From contig JAEPMI010000010.1 in assembly GCA_017644045.1 (NCBI GenBank), forward strand, positions 1 through 64,000: DNA of 64,000 nt. Direction: 5' to 3'. The notes beneath the pieces were generated by a model that was not told the origin of the DNA, made no database searches, and worked only from the letters and a program-made list of their open reading frames with translations. The DNA is from Deltaproteobacteria bacterium. Its GTDB lineage: Bacteria; Myxococcota_A; Polyangia; Polyangiales; Houyiibacteriaceae. Position numbers and translations under genes: made by a program. Of this stretch, positions 48,000 through 59,382 are shown one piece after another. Positions within the stretch are counted from its first letter, which is position 1. Every line of letters begins with the position of its first letter.

Positions 48000-49328
48000 T
48001 CAAACCGGTCGCGAGAGCCACCCTGGGCCGCGGGCCAGGGCGAGGAGCAGGACCGCTCGCACGACCCAGTCCAGCGTGGAGCCGATCCAGACGCCCACCA
48101 ACCCGAGGTCCCAGACGAAGGCCGCGAGGTAGGTCGCGCCGAGCCGAACCACCAGCCCGCCGAAGAAGGTGACCCAGAGCACGGCGTGGGTGTCACCGGC
48201 TCCGCGCAACGCCGCTGAGGCGACCACCGCCGCGCCCATGATCGGCGCCGCGAACCCCGCCACGGCGAGGCATGGGAGCGCCAACGCGATGAGCTCGGGG
48301 TCGTCGGTGAAGGGCCGCAGGAGCGGCTCGGGGAGCACCAAGAAGAGCACGCCGATGGCTCCGAGGAAGACCGTCGAGAGTCGCAGGCCGCCGTGCAGCG
48401 CTGCCCGAGCATCACTCGGCTCGGATGCGCCCAGGCGCTGGGCGACGACCGCCGCGGTCGCGATGCCGAGGCCGTCGGCCGAGAGGAAGACGATGGCCTC
48501 GATCCCGATCAGCGCCTGGTTCGCGCCCATCGCGGTGGCGCCGAGCGCGCCGATCATGGTCACGTAGGCCATGAAGCCGATCTGCTGGAGGATGCGCTCG
48601 GCCAGCGACGGCCCGGCGATGCGGAGCACCCGTCGCAGCGCCTCACGGTCGAAGACCGCCCCCGCACGCCGCCAGCTCACCGGCGCCCGCGTCGACGCGG
48701 TGAAGGCACCGAGAGCCACCGCCTGCCAGCCGAAGGCGACCGCGCTGCCGATGGCCGCCCCGCGAGCGCCCATCGGCTCGGCACCCCACGCGCCGTAGAT
48801 CAGCGCGTAGCTCACGGCGACGTTGAGCAGGTTGCCGACGGCGGCGACCAGGAAGGGCGTCCGGGTGTCGCCGGCCGCCTGTACCGCCATGGCGAGCGTG
48901 AGGGAGAGGAGCAGCGCGGGCATCGTGGCGAAGGCCACGGTCAGGTAGCCATCGGCCTCTGCCCAGACGGCGGGCCCCGCCTCGGGGAAGAGCCCGAGCA
49001 AGGGGGCACGCGAGAGGAGCCCCAGCCCGAACGCCAGGCCACCGACGACGAGCGCGAAGAGCAGCGACGCCCGGAGCGCCGCACTCGCACCGGGTCCATC
49101 GGAGGCGCCGATGCGCCGACCGACGACGGCGACCACCCCGACCGTGAACGCGCCGAGAATGGTCGTCGCGGACCAGACCACCGGTCCGCTGATCTGCATG
49201 GACGCCAGCGACGCGGCGTCGTGGTGGCCGAGCAGCGCGCGGTCCACCAGGAAGACCAAAGTGTGGAGGAGCTGCTGGGCGATCGCAGGCCCAGCGAGCC
49301 TTCCGACACTCTTCAAAGGGGTGGGCAC
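48000..49328 (-). CDS. MATE-family multidrug exporter
   Basis: This 442-residue protein has 12 membrane helices in two bundles and starts at GTG 49328. The MATE features include LAGPAIAQQLLHTLVFLVDR, AMAVQAAGDTRTPFLVAAVG and the matching second-half VASAALRGAGDTHAVLWVTF. It exchanges Na+ or H+ for cationic drugs or metabolites. Flanking genes are unrelated; the next gene downstream starts about 70 bases beyond its stop. Confidence 0.92.
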   Translation of the reverse strand: MPTPLKSVGRLAGPAIAQQLLHTLVFLVDRALLGHHDAASLASMQISGPVVWSATTILGAFTVGVVAVVGRRIGASDGPGASAALRASLLFALVVGGLAFGLGLLSRAPLLGLFPEAGPAVWAEADGYLTVAFATMPALLLSLTLAMAVQAAGDTRTPFLVAAVGNLLNVAVSYALIYGAWGAEPMGARGAAIGSAVAFGWQAVALGAFTASTRAPVSWRRAGAVFDREALRRVLRIAGPSLAERILQQIGFMAYVTMIGALGATAMGANQALIGIEAIVFLSADGLGIATAAVVAQRLGASEPSDARAALHGGLRLSTVFLGAIGVLFLVLPEPLLRPFTDDPELIALALPCLAVAGFAAPIMGAAVVASAALRGAGDTHAVLWVTFFGGLVVRLGATYLAAFVWDLGLVGVWIGSTLDWVVRAVLLLALARGPGWLSRPV

Positions 49329-49416
49329 CCAACCCCTCTCTCGTCGGCTGAGCCTCGATTCACCCGAACTCCCCCGCCCGATGCGGCGCTCATCCTCGAA
49401 CCGCGTGGCCGAGCGC

Positions 49417-50322
49417 CTATCTCTGCATCCGAACCTTCTGCTTCGGCACGAAGCCCTCCTTCTCGAGGACCTCCATCGCGAGCCGCTTCACCTGCGGGTG
49501 CGTGCCCTTCTGCATGAAGGCACCGAGCTGGTTCGGGTCGATGCGCGCCAGGCGCATCATCGCGGTCCGCGCGCGGCCGCGCTTCTTCATGTTCAGCGCC
49601 GCGAACATCTGCGCGCGGTAGAGGAGCGGGCGCATCTCTTCGAAGGCGTCGGCGCCGTCGGCGTCCGGGTCGTAGTCCTCGAGGAGCGAGACGGCGTCCT
49701 TCGCCTTGCCGGTGCGGGCGAAGCTCTCCGCGATGACCGCGGCGTACATCGCCTTCTGCTTGGGCTGGGGCTGCGCGTCGAGCTTGATGTCGTCGGCGAG
49801 CTTCCGCGCGTCCTTGCTGCGGTTGTGCAGCAGGTACATGAGCGCGAGCTGAGCGCGGACGTCGTTCTGGAGGAGCTTCGGCGCCTTGTCGATGTCGATC
49901 TCCTCGAGGATCTTCATCGCTTCCTTCGGATCCTCCTGACCGACGAGCTGCGCCTGGGCGAGCTTGCCCATGACATCGCCGTCCCCACGGGCCTGGAGCG
50001 CCGCGATGGCCGCGTCCCGGCCCTCGGCGTCGGTGGCGGTCTTCAGGATGTCCATGATGTCCGAGGACTTCCGGGTCAGCCGCCAGATGTAGAAGCCGAA
50101 GCCGAGCGCGATCAGGGTGAGCACCCCGGCCACGCCGATGCCCCAGTACCCGATGTAGGGCATGAGCATCCCGGCCACGACCCAGAGCACCGCGAAGCCG
50201 ATGCCGATCTGAATCAGCAGCTTCCACGGGGTCTTGGGCTTCTCCATGTTCGCGAGGGCTTCGCCCATCTCGGCCTGCCGAGCCGCCGCGTCCGGAATCT
50301 TGGGCTTCTTTCGCTTCGCCAC
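49417..50322 (-). CDS. Membrane-anchored TPR-like protein
   Basis: This 301-residue protein starts at GTG 50322. A Lys-rich N-terminus leads to two membrane helices (LLIQIGIGFAVLWVVAGMLM and GYWGIGVAGVLTLIALGFGF). A cytoplasmic helical solenoid follows (AIAALQARGDGDVMGKLAQA, DARKLADDIKLDAQPQPKQK, YRAQMFAALNMKKRGRARTA). It lies immediately downstream of a kinase and an FHA gene on the same strand, so it may be a scaffold or phosphorylation target in that module. It is not a recognised named family. Confidence 0.7.
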   Translation of the reverse strand: MAKRKKPKIPDAAARQAEMGEALANMEKPKTPWKLLIQIGIGFAVLWVVAGMLMPYIGYWGIGVAGVLTLIALGFGFYIWRLTRKSSDIMDILKTATDAEGRDAAIAALQARGDGDVMGKLAQAQLVGQEDPKEAMKILEEIDIDKAPKLLQNDVRAQLALMYLLHNRSKDARKLADDIKLDAQPQPKQKAMYAAVIAESFARTGKAKDAVSLLEDYDPDADGADAFEEMRPLLYRAQMFAALNMKKRGRARTAMMRLARIDPNQLGAFMQKGTHPQVKRLAMEVLEKEGFVPKQKVRMQR

Positions 50323-50352
50323 GCCGTGGCCTACCCCGTGTGGGGTCGGCGA

Positions 50353-51633
50353 TCAATCCGCTGCACTCAGGGCCTCGGCCAGCTCGGTCGAAAGACTGGC
50401 CTGGAGCGCCGCCACGGTGGGGCGGGTCTCCGGGGCTTTGCGGTTGCAGGCGGCGGCCAGCTCGGTGAGCGGATCCACGCTCCGATCGGCCACGGCGAGC
50501 ATCTCCACCATGGCCACGCCGAAGGCATAGACGTCGGCGCTGGGCTCGGCCGGAGCGCCCGAGCGCTGCTCCGGCGGCATGTAGCGCAGGGTGCCCTCGC
50601 CCAGCCCGCCGACCGAGCGTGGCGTCCCCCCGAGCGGCATCGCGAGGCCGAAGTCGGTGAGCACCACCCGGTCGTCCGGCCGGATCAGGAAGTTGGAGGG
50701 CTTGAGGTCGCGGTGGATGAAGCCACGGGAGTGGACGAAGGCCAGCGCCTCCAGGGTGGTCTCGAGCCAGCGACCGACGCGAGCCAGCGGCATCGTCCCC
50801 CGGCCGAGCTCGCGGCGCACGGAGCCGCCCTGGACCCACTCCATCGCGATGGCGCCGAGGCGCTCGTCGAGATCGAAGATGCGCACCACGCCCGGGTGCT
50901 CGATCTGCGCCGGCGTGCGCGCTTCGGCGAGCAAGCGCTCGCGCTCCACCCGGCCGCGCCGGTGGTAGACCTTGAGCGCGACGCGCCGCTCGATGGCCAG
51001 GTCCCGCGCCGCGAACACCGTGCCGGCGCCACCGCGGCCGAGCTCCTTCTCCACCTGGTAGCGCCCGCGGGTGAGCGCGCCCTCGGTGGCGATGGTCGCG
51101 CCCGCCATGTTGGAGCGGTGCCCCTTCTTGGCGCGGAGCCGGTCGGCGCGAACTCGCGCACGGGGGAAGTCGAGGTCGTGCGCGAGCACCCGCTCGTAGA
51201 GGGCGAGCGCGGATGCGTCCTCACCGAGTCGCTCGTCGATCTCGGCGGCCAGCATCAGCGCCGGGAGCGGCGCCTGACCCTCGACCAGATCGACGAGGAG
51301 CTGCCGCGCCCCGCGGTCGTCGCCGCGCTCGGAGAGCACCTCGGCGACCCGGAGCGCGAAGACGTCGAAGCGTTCGTGGCGCGCCAGGATCTTCCGCGCG
51401 AGCTCGAGCGCCCGGGCGGTCCGCCCCCGACCGTGCATCGTGTCGAGGAGCTCGATGGCGTAGCTGGCGTCGGGCCGTTCCTTGGTGTCGATGAGCGCCG
51501 CGAAGCGCTCCTCGACCGTCGCCTTGGCCATGGGCGCCTCGGCAGGCGCCTCTTTCGGCTCCGGTGCCTTCTCTTCCTTCTCCTCGGAGTCGCCGCCGCC
51601 GGCCCAGCCCTTGATCTTCTTCCAGAGGCTCAC
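50353..51633 (-). CDS. Cytoplasmic Ser/Thr kinase with N-terminal TPR region
   Basis: This 426-residue protein starts at GTG 51633, overlapping the FHA gene stop (GTGA). Residues about 40-190 are TPR-like. The kinase (about 190-426) has GRGGAGTVFAARD, ATP Lys in RRVALKVYHRR, catalytic HRDLKPSNF, DFGLAM and TLRYMPPEQRSG (PPE replaces APE). There is no membrane helix. Kinase-FHA coupling implies that the FHA domain reads phospho-Thr made by this kinase. A TPR membrane protein follows and pilB is just upstream. Confidence 0.93.
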   Translation of the reverse strand: MSLWKKIKGWAGGGDSEEKEEKAPEPKEAPAEAPMAKATVEERFAALIDTKERPDASYAIELLDTMHGRGRTARALELARKILARHERFDVFALRVAEVLSERGDDRGARQLLVDLVEGQAPLPALMLAAEIDERLGEDASALALYERVLAHDLDFPRARVRADRLRAKKGHRSNMAGATIATEGALTRGRYQVEKELGRGGAGTVFAARDLAIERRVALKVYHRRGRVERERLLAEARTPAQIEHPGVVRIFDLDERLGAIAMEWVQGGSVRRELGRGTMPLARVGRWLETTLEALAFVHSRGFIHRDLKPSNFLIRPDDRVVLTDFGLAMPLGGTPRSVGGLGEGTLRYMPPEQRSGAPAEPSADVYAFGVAMVEMLAVADRSVDPLTELAAACNRKAPETRPTVAALQASLSTELAEALSAAD

Positions 51634-52787
51634 AGCACCTCGACCTCGACCCCGTCGATCTCCAGCCGGTCCGACGCCAGCAGCACGATGGCGGCCGCCA
51701 CCTTCTGCCGGGCCAGGAGCGTGGGCACACCCGGGTCGGGGTCGAAGGTCGGGTGACCGCCCTCGAAGTGGATGACCCCCCGGAGCCCCTCCGCGCGCAG
51801 CCTCCCCGGTCCGACGTGCGCCCGGAGCCCACGGTCGAGGCCTTCGAGCACCTCGAGCACCAGGCCGCCCTCCCCGCGGTCCACCCGAACGGAGACGTCG
51901 TCGCCCAGGCCGATCTCGGTCGCGCCATCGAGGGCCAGCTCGCCTGCGATGGGAATGCCCCGGAGCAGCGTGCCGTTCCGACTCTCGAGGTCGCGGACGA
52001 AGACCTGCTCGCCGTCGAGGCGCAACGCCGCGTGGCGGCGGGACACGCCCGTGCCGCGCACCGAGAGATCCGCCTCGCGCCCGAGGGTGACCTCGCCCGT
52101 CCCGACGAAGGCCACCTCGTGGCCACCGACGCGCAGCCGCAGCCGCGTCCCACGGAGCATCCGCGCCTCGAGCCGGCGGAGCAGATCCGCGATGGCCGTG
52201 TCCTCCGGCGCGAGGTCCACGGCGTTCTCGAGCGCCCGAAGCGCCTCGATCCGCGCGCCCACCTTCAGCGCCATCTCGTACTCGTTGACCAGGCTGCGGA
52301 GCTGGCGCTGCTTGCGCGCCTCCGCCGTGCTCTCCTGGAGCAAGGCCTCGAGTCGGTCCACGTCGCCCGCGTGCTGGAGGCAGCGGGCCATGTCGTCCGG
52401 ACGCTCGAGGAGCTCGAAGGCCGTCGCGGCCTCGCTGAAACGCTCTGCCGCCTCGAGACGCTCGGCCGCTTCTTCGAGCTGCTCGCGCTCCTCCCGGGTG
52501 GGCGAGCCGGCCCGGCGCTGTCCCTGCTCCAGAAGCGCCATCCCGATCTGCGTCTGCACCTCGCGCCAGCGCCCGCCGCCCGGCTCGAGCCAGCGCAGCG
52601 CGTCGCGCAGCGCCGAGAGCTTGGCGTCCAGATCGGTCTGCCGCGCGGCGTGGACCAGGAGCGCGCTCGCCGCCTCGTCGGGCAGGTCGGCTTCGGCGTA
52701 GAGCGCGGCCGCGGCCCGATAGTCGCCACGCCCCTCGGCGCGCCGCGCCCGACGGTAGGCGCCATCGAAGATGCGGAGCCAGCGCAT
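51630..52787 (-). CDS. FHA-domain protein with helical N-terminus
   Basis: This 385-residue protein has a TPR-like N-terminus (about 1-210, RGDYRAAAALYAEADLPDEA and ERFSEAATAFELLERPDDMA). An FHA domain follows (about 225-300) with LGREADLSVRGTGVSRRHAA and DLESRNGTLLRGIPI, the phospho-Thr-binding residues. The last 85 residues are beta-rich. It overlaps the kinase start by four bases, so they are a coupled reader and writer. Coming directly after pilB (14 bases away, same strand), it may link pilus function to Ser/Thr phosphorylation. Confidence 0.9.
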   Translation of the reverse strand: MRWLRIFDGAYRRARRAEGRGDYRAAAALYAEADLPDEAASALLVHAARQTDLDAKLSALRDALRWLEPGGGRWREVQTQIGMALLEQGQRRAGSPTREEREQLEEAAERLEAAERFSEAATAFELLERPDDMARCLQHAGDVDRLEALLQESTAEARKQRQLRSLVNEYEMALKVGARIEALRALENAVDLAPEDTAIADLLRRLEARMLRGTRLRLRVGGHEVAFVGTGEVTLGREADLSVRGTGVSRRHAALRLDGEQVFVRDLESRNGTLLRGIPIAGELALDGATEIGLGDDVSVRVDRGEGGLVLEVLEGLDRGLRAHVGPGRLRAEGLRGVIHFEGGHPTFDPDPGVPTLLARQKVAAAIVLLASDRLEIDGVEVEVL

Positions 52788-52801
52788 GAAGCCTCAGGTG
52801 C

Positions 52802-54505
<1,704 letters not shown>

Positions 54506-54682
54506 CGAAGTCGCGAACCTTAGCACGTCCGGCACCGGCGATCGGGTGCCGATCGCGATACGAATGGCCCCTTTTCGGTAGTCCTTTCGCCAGGTCGCCA
54601 GACGTCGCTGTCAACCGATCGCTTTGGGCTCGTGGGGATCGAAATCGTCGTGCGCGATCTCTCACGGTCCGGCGATCGCCAG

Positions 54683-54709
54683 TGATCCCATTGGGATCAT
54701 TCATGATCC
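54683..54709. promoter_or_regulatory. Two overlapping GATC palindromes (operator candidate)
   Basis: TGATCCCATTGGGATCA (54683-54699) is a 17-bp perfect palindrome with 8-bp arms. GGATCATTCATGATCC (54694-54709) is a second palindrome with 7-bp arms, sharing GGATCA. They lie in the 284-base gap between pilB (minus) and the small gene at 54790 (plus). A dimeric repressor competing between two registers would fit. They contain no T-run and are not terminators. Nothing else stands out in the gap. Confidence 0.5.
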
Positions 54710-54789
54710 GCGGGTGACCATACATTGTCTCTGCACTATATGGCGCGTCACCGATTGTCATGTGCGTTGGCGAGTGGTAGATCGCCCTC

Positions 54790-55065
54790 ATGCGTATCTC
54801 GAACAGTTTCTCCGAGGGCGAGATCCACGTTCTCGAGTTCATCCTCCAGACGCTCCTGCGTGGCGGAAAGCCGAGCACGGCCGTCCGGAACAAGGACTTC
54901 GCCTCCCTCTACCGCAAGGTCGTGAGCATGCGGCAGCGGGTCGAGGTCAAGAAGGAGCGGTCCGCGGCGAAGGCGGCGGGCAAGGACGTCTCCTCGGTCG
55001 GCACCATCGGTGCCGCCGACCACGACCACGACCACGACGACGACGAGCTCTCGCAGGTGGGCTGA
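54790..55065 (+). CDS. Small His/Asp-tailed hypothetical protein
   Basis: This 91-residue soluble protein has a helical, basic middle (LEFILQTLLRGGKPSTAVRN, YRKVVSMRQRVEVKKERSAA) and a C-terminal metal-ligand-like string DHDHDHDDDELS. The ATG at 54790 follows an AT-rich promoter-like stretch and the paired palindromes by 80 bases. It is not a known family. The charged tail suggests metal binding or a structural role; the helical part could dimerise. It stands alone between divergent pilB and pyrC. Confidence 0.6.
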   Translation: MRISNSFSEGEIHVLEFILQTLLRGGKPSTAVRNKDFASLYRKVVSMRQRVEVKKERSAAKAAGKDVSSVGTIGAADHDHDHDDDELSQVG

Positions 55066-55122
55066 GCTCTCGGCCCCGTGCGTCGTTGACTCACGGGGCC
55101 GCGAGAGGTAGGTCCGCTCCCG

Positions 55123-56399
55123 ATGCTCGTCCTACGTGGTGGGTGGGTCGTCGACCCCGACGGCAACGTCGACGTTGAGGCCGACCTCCTCGTCCGAGAT
55201 GGGCGCGTGGCGGAGGTCGGTCCACGGATCGACCCGCCGGCCGACGCCGAAGTCGTCGATGTGACCGGGTGCTGGGTAGCGCCCGGTCTCGTCGATCTTC
55301 GGACGCACCTGCGCGAGCCGGGCGACGAGCACGAAGAGGACCTCGAGTCCGGGCTCGCCGCCGGCGCTCACGGTGGCTTCACCGCGCTCTGCGCGATGCC
55401 GGGGACCCGCCCCGTCAACGACAGCCGCGCCGTGACCGAGCTCGTGCTCGCCCGCGCTGGGCGACTCGAGGGCCCCGAGGTGTGGCCTTTCGGGGCGATC
55501 ACCGTCGGGCTGAAGGGTCAGGCCCTGACCGAGATGGGCGAGCTCCGGAAGGCGGGCTGCGTCGGTGTCACCGACGACCGCCGCTCGGTCACCGACGCCG
55601 GCCTCTTGCGCCGAGCGATGGAGTACGCGCGCACCTTCGACCTGGTGGTCGCGCAGCACTGCGAGGAGCCCGGTCTCCACCGGGGCTCGCTGATGCACGA
55701 GGGGCCACTCTCCACCAAGCTCGGCCTACGCGGCTCCCCGGCGGAAGCCGAGGTCGCCGCCGTGGCGCGCGATCTTCAGCTCGCGGCGCTCACCGGCGCC
55801 CGTTTCCACGTCTCCCACGTCTCCACCGCTGGCGCGGTCGACGCCATCCGGCGCGCGAAGGCTGCGGGCCTCTCGGTCACCGCGGACGTGACGCCGCACC
55901 ACCTGACCTACACGGACCAGGCGCTGGCGACCTTCGACACCAACGCGAAGGTCCTGCCGCCGCTCCGTTCGGAGGCGGACCGGGCGGCGCTCCGCGAGGG
56001 TCTCGAAGACGGCACCCTCGACGCCATCGCCACCGACCACGCGCCCCACGCCTCGATGGACAAGGACTGCGAGCTCGCGGTCGCCGCCTTCGGCATGATC
56101 GGGCTCGAGACCGCGCTGCCGATGGTCCTCGCGCTGGTGCGCGACGGACATCTGAGCCGCCGTCGAGCGGTCGAAGCCCTCACGGTCGGCCCGGCAAGGG
56201 TCGTCGGCGCTTCCCGCACGTTGCAGGGCGCGGACGCCCTCACCGTCATCGACCCTGAGCGCGAGTGGACCGTCGACGACACGACGCTACGCTCTCGTTC
56301 CCGGAACACTCCCCTACTCGGCCAGACCGTCCGCGGCGCCGCCCGCCTGACCTTCGCCCGCGGCCGAGTGATCCACCGCCAGCCCCCCGAGACCGCAGC

Positions 56400-56403
<4 letters not shown>
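55123..56403 (+). CDS. pyrC: Dihydroorotase (PyrC, type I) with an altered HxH motif
   Basis: This 426-residue amidohydrolase converts carbamoyl-aspartate to dihydroorotate. Family signatures are PGLVDLRTHLREPGDEHEED, FTALCAMPGTRPVNDSRAV, VAQHCEEPGLHRGSLMHEGP, RFHVSHVSTAGAVDAIRRAK and ATDHAPHASMDK. The metal-ligand pair His-x-His of type I enzymes reads Arg-Thr-His here, so one ligand is missing; the later His and Asp ligands are present. It may be active with a shifted site, or be a non-catalytic partner of aspartate transcarbamoylase. Its stop overlaps the carA start (ATGA). Confidence 0.85.
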
Positions 56404-57529
<1,126 letters not shown>

Positions 57530-57533
<4 letters not shown>

Positions 57534-57865
57534 GCCGAGCGCCGCTCGCGCTCGCGTTGCTCTCGGTCGGATGCGCTAGCGGGATGGGACAGGCGAGTCT
57601 GGCTCCCTACGATCAGGTCGGCATCCTGGTGCGCAATCGAAGCCGGGAGATCCTCTGCGAGGCCCGGATCGCTCGTGCCGGTAGCCGCAGCGGGGATTCG
57701 CTGGACCCGAGCGAGGTGATTCCTCCCGGCGGGAGCCGGTTCTTCCCGCTGCCCGCCGGTGACCACTCCGTGCAGCTCCTCGACTGCAACGGCGACGTGG
57801 TGCTTCGGCGGCCCGACGTGCACATCGGGGAACAGGGCATCATGCTCAGCTTCGAGGAACGCTAG
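57530..57865 (+). CDS. Small lipoprotein-like protein after carA
   Basis: This 111-residue protein overlaps carA by four bases (ATGA). It starts MSRAPLALALLSVGCASG, a short lipoprotein signal with Cys at 15. The mature part is a small beta-sandwich-like stretch (YDQVGILVRNRSREILCEAR, GSRFFPLPAGDHSVQLLDCN). No family is recognised. Co-translation with carA need not mean a shared function. Confidence 0.65.
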
Positions 57866-57867
57866 CG

Positions 57868-58311
57868 GTGTCACTGAGCCAAGAAGAGATCATCCGCCGC
57901 GCGGCCCTCGAGGTGGCGGACGCCTCGACCGCGACCAGCCACGGTCCGCTCGCGACCGCCGCCCGCCGGCTCACCCAGACGCCCGAAGGCAATGGCGTCG
58001 CCGAAGTCCTCCTGGTGGACGTCACCCGCCTGAGCAGCGCGGGCGTGGCGGACGTGCCGGTGGTGACCGGCGCCAAGCGAGTGGTCGGCATCACGCTGGC
58101 CTTCGACGCCTGCACGACCGACGAAGAGCATGGGGTGCGGCTCGACCGGTTGATCGGTCCCTTCGGCGTGGTCGACGTGACTTCGGAAGGCCTGGTCATC
58201 GTGGAGGTGGCCCTCGGCGTCAGCGCGCGCGACCTGCAGGAACAGTCCACCGCGGAGCTGCTGGCTGGCCCGTCGCTCGGGCCCGTTCGGCGGGCTCCCG
58301 ACCCCGCGTGA
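57868..58311 (+). CDS. Shrunken CoA-transferase subunit B-like protein without active site
   Basis: This 147-residue protein starts at GTG 57868, two bases after the lipoprotein stop. Its ends resemble CoA-transferase B. SQEEIIRRAALEVADAS parallels the N-terminal helix of ScoB ([16 protein letters not shown]). VVTGAKRVVGITLAFD, GVVDVTSEGLVIVEVALGVS and ARDLQEQSTAEL follow its C-terminal part ([34 protein letters not shown]). The middle, including the catalytic Glu of SENGLLG, is missing. It is probably non-enzymatic. The relationship is by eye and needs a profile search. Confidence 0.55.
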   Translation: MSLSQEEIIRRAALEVADASTATSHGPLATAARRLTQTPEGNGVAEVLLVDVTRLSSAGVADVPVVTGAKRVVGITLAFDACTTDEEHGVRLDRLIGPFGVVDVTSEGLVIVEVALGVSARDLQEQSTAELLAGPSLGPVRRAPDPA

Positions 58312-58348
58312 CTGGCCCATCCACGGATCGTGGCGACACTGTGAGTCC

Positions 58349-59350
58349 GTGAGACCCCTCGGCCTCGCCATCGCCCTCCTCTCGCTCGCCACCTCGGTGG
58401 CCGGGGCGCAGTCCGACACGGACCCGCGCGTCGACCGCTGGCTCGAGCGCGCGCGTCAGCTCCTCGAGCGCGGCCGCGAGCGACCGGCGACCGCTCTGCT
58501 CGAACGAGTGCTGGACCGCACTCCGAGTGACCCGCGGCTGCCAGCGACCATCGCCGAGGGTCTCCCCACGGACGCCGCGTCGGCCGCGGCGCTGAGCGAC
58601 GAGGAGTGCGCCGCGCGGGCGGAGTGGACCCTCGGTCTGCTGGGGCGCGTCGAACCAGCCGACACCGAAGCGAACCGCGAACGAGCCCGGCTCGAGGGCT
58701 GGGCCCGGGCCGTCGGCGGGGAGCACGACGCGGCGTTGGCCCTCGTCTCCGAAGCGGCCGGGGTGCACGACGAAGCCACGGCGAAGATGCTCCGGCGACT
58801 GGCCGCCCTCTTCGTTCGCCGGGACCAGCTCGGCCAGGCCCGCCGCGCACTGATGCTGGCCATTCGAGCGTGGTCCCGTGACCCGGAGCTGGTGGCCGAC
58901 CTGGCGGCGGTGGAGCTCGCTCGCGGGATGGCCGAGGACGCCGTGCGCCTGTTGCGGAGCGAGCTGGCCCACCGACCGGAGCATCGTTTGCTGCGAGAGG
59001 ATTTCGCCGGGGCGCTCCTCGCTGCCGGGCGGCGCGCGGAGGCCATTCGGGTCTGGCGAGCGCTCGCGGACGAGGTGAGCGAGCCCGGGGACGAGCGGCG
59101 GATGCGGCGGGCAGCCGCGCGGGCCGCCCTCGCGGACGAGCGCTGGGAGACGGCCCGTGTCGAAGCCCGGCGCGCGCTGGGCGTCGACGGCACGGACGGC
59201 GAAGCGCGGCTCCTGCTGGGTCTGGCCCTGATCGGGCTCGAACGGCCCGAGCCCGCGCGCCTGGCCTTGGAGCGGGCCGGAGCGGCCCTCGGCGCGGATG
59301 ACCTCCGGGTCCAGCGGGCCCTGGCGGCCCTCGAAGGAGCGCAAAGGTGA
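58349..59350 (+). CDS. Exported TPR protein
   Basis: This 333-residue protein starts at GTG 58349 with a signal peptide ending near LATSVAGAQS. The remainder is TPR-like helical hairpins (ARQLLERGRERPATALLERV, DQLGQARRALMLAIRAWSRD, GRRAEAIRVWRALADEVSEP). It could scaffold a periplasmic assembly. Its stop lies upstream of the next membrane protein's ATG, and the two may be one operon. No partner is identified. Confidence 0.7.
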   Translation: MRPLGLAIALLSLATSVAGAQSDTDPRVDRWLERARQLLERGRERPATALLERVLDRTPSDPRLPATIAEGLPTDAASAAALSDEECAARAEWTLGLLGRVEPADTEANRERARLEGWARAVGGEHDAALALVSEAAGVHDEATAKMLRRLAALFVRRDQLGQARRALMLAIRAWSRDPELVADLAAVELARGMAEDAVRLLRSELAHRPEHRLLREDFAGALLAAGRRAEAIRVWRALADEVSEPGDERRMRRAAARAALADERWETARVEARRALGVDGTDGEARLLLGLALIGLERPEPARLALERAGAALGADDLRVQRALAALEGAQR

Positions 59351-59382
59351 AAGGTCGCCTGGCTGACCCTATACTGAGCGGA

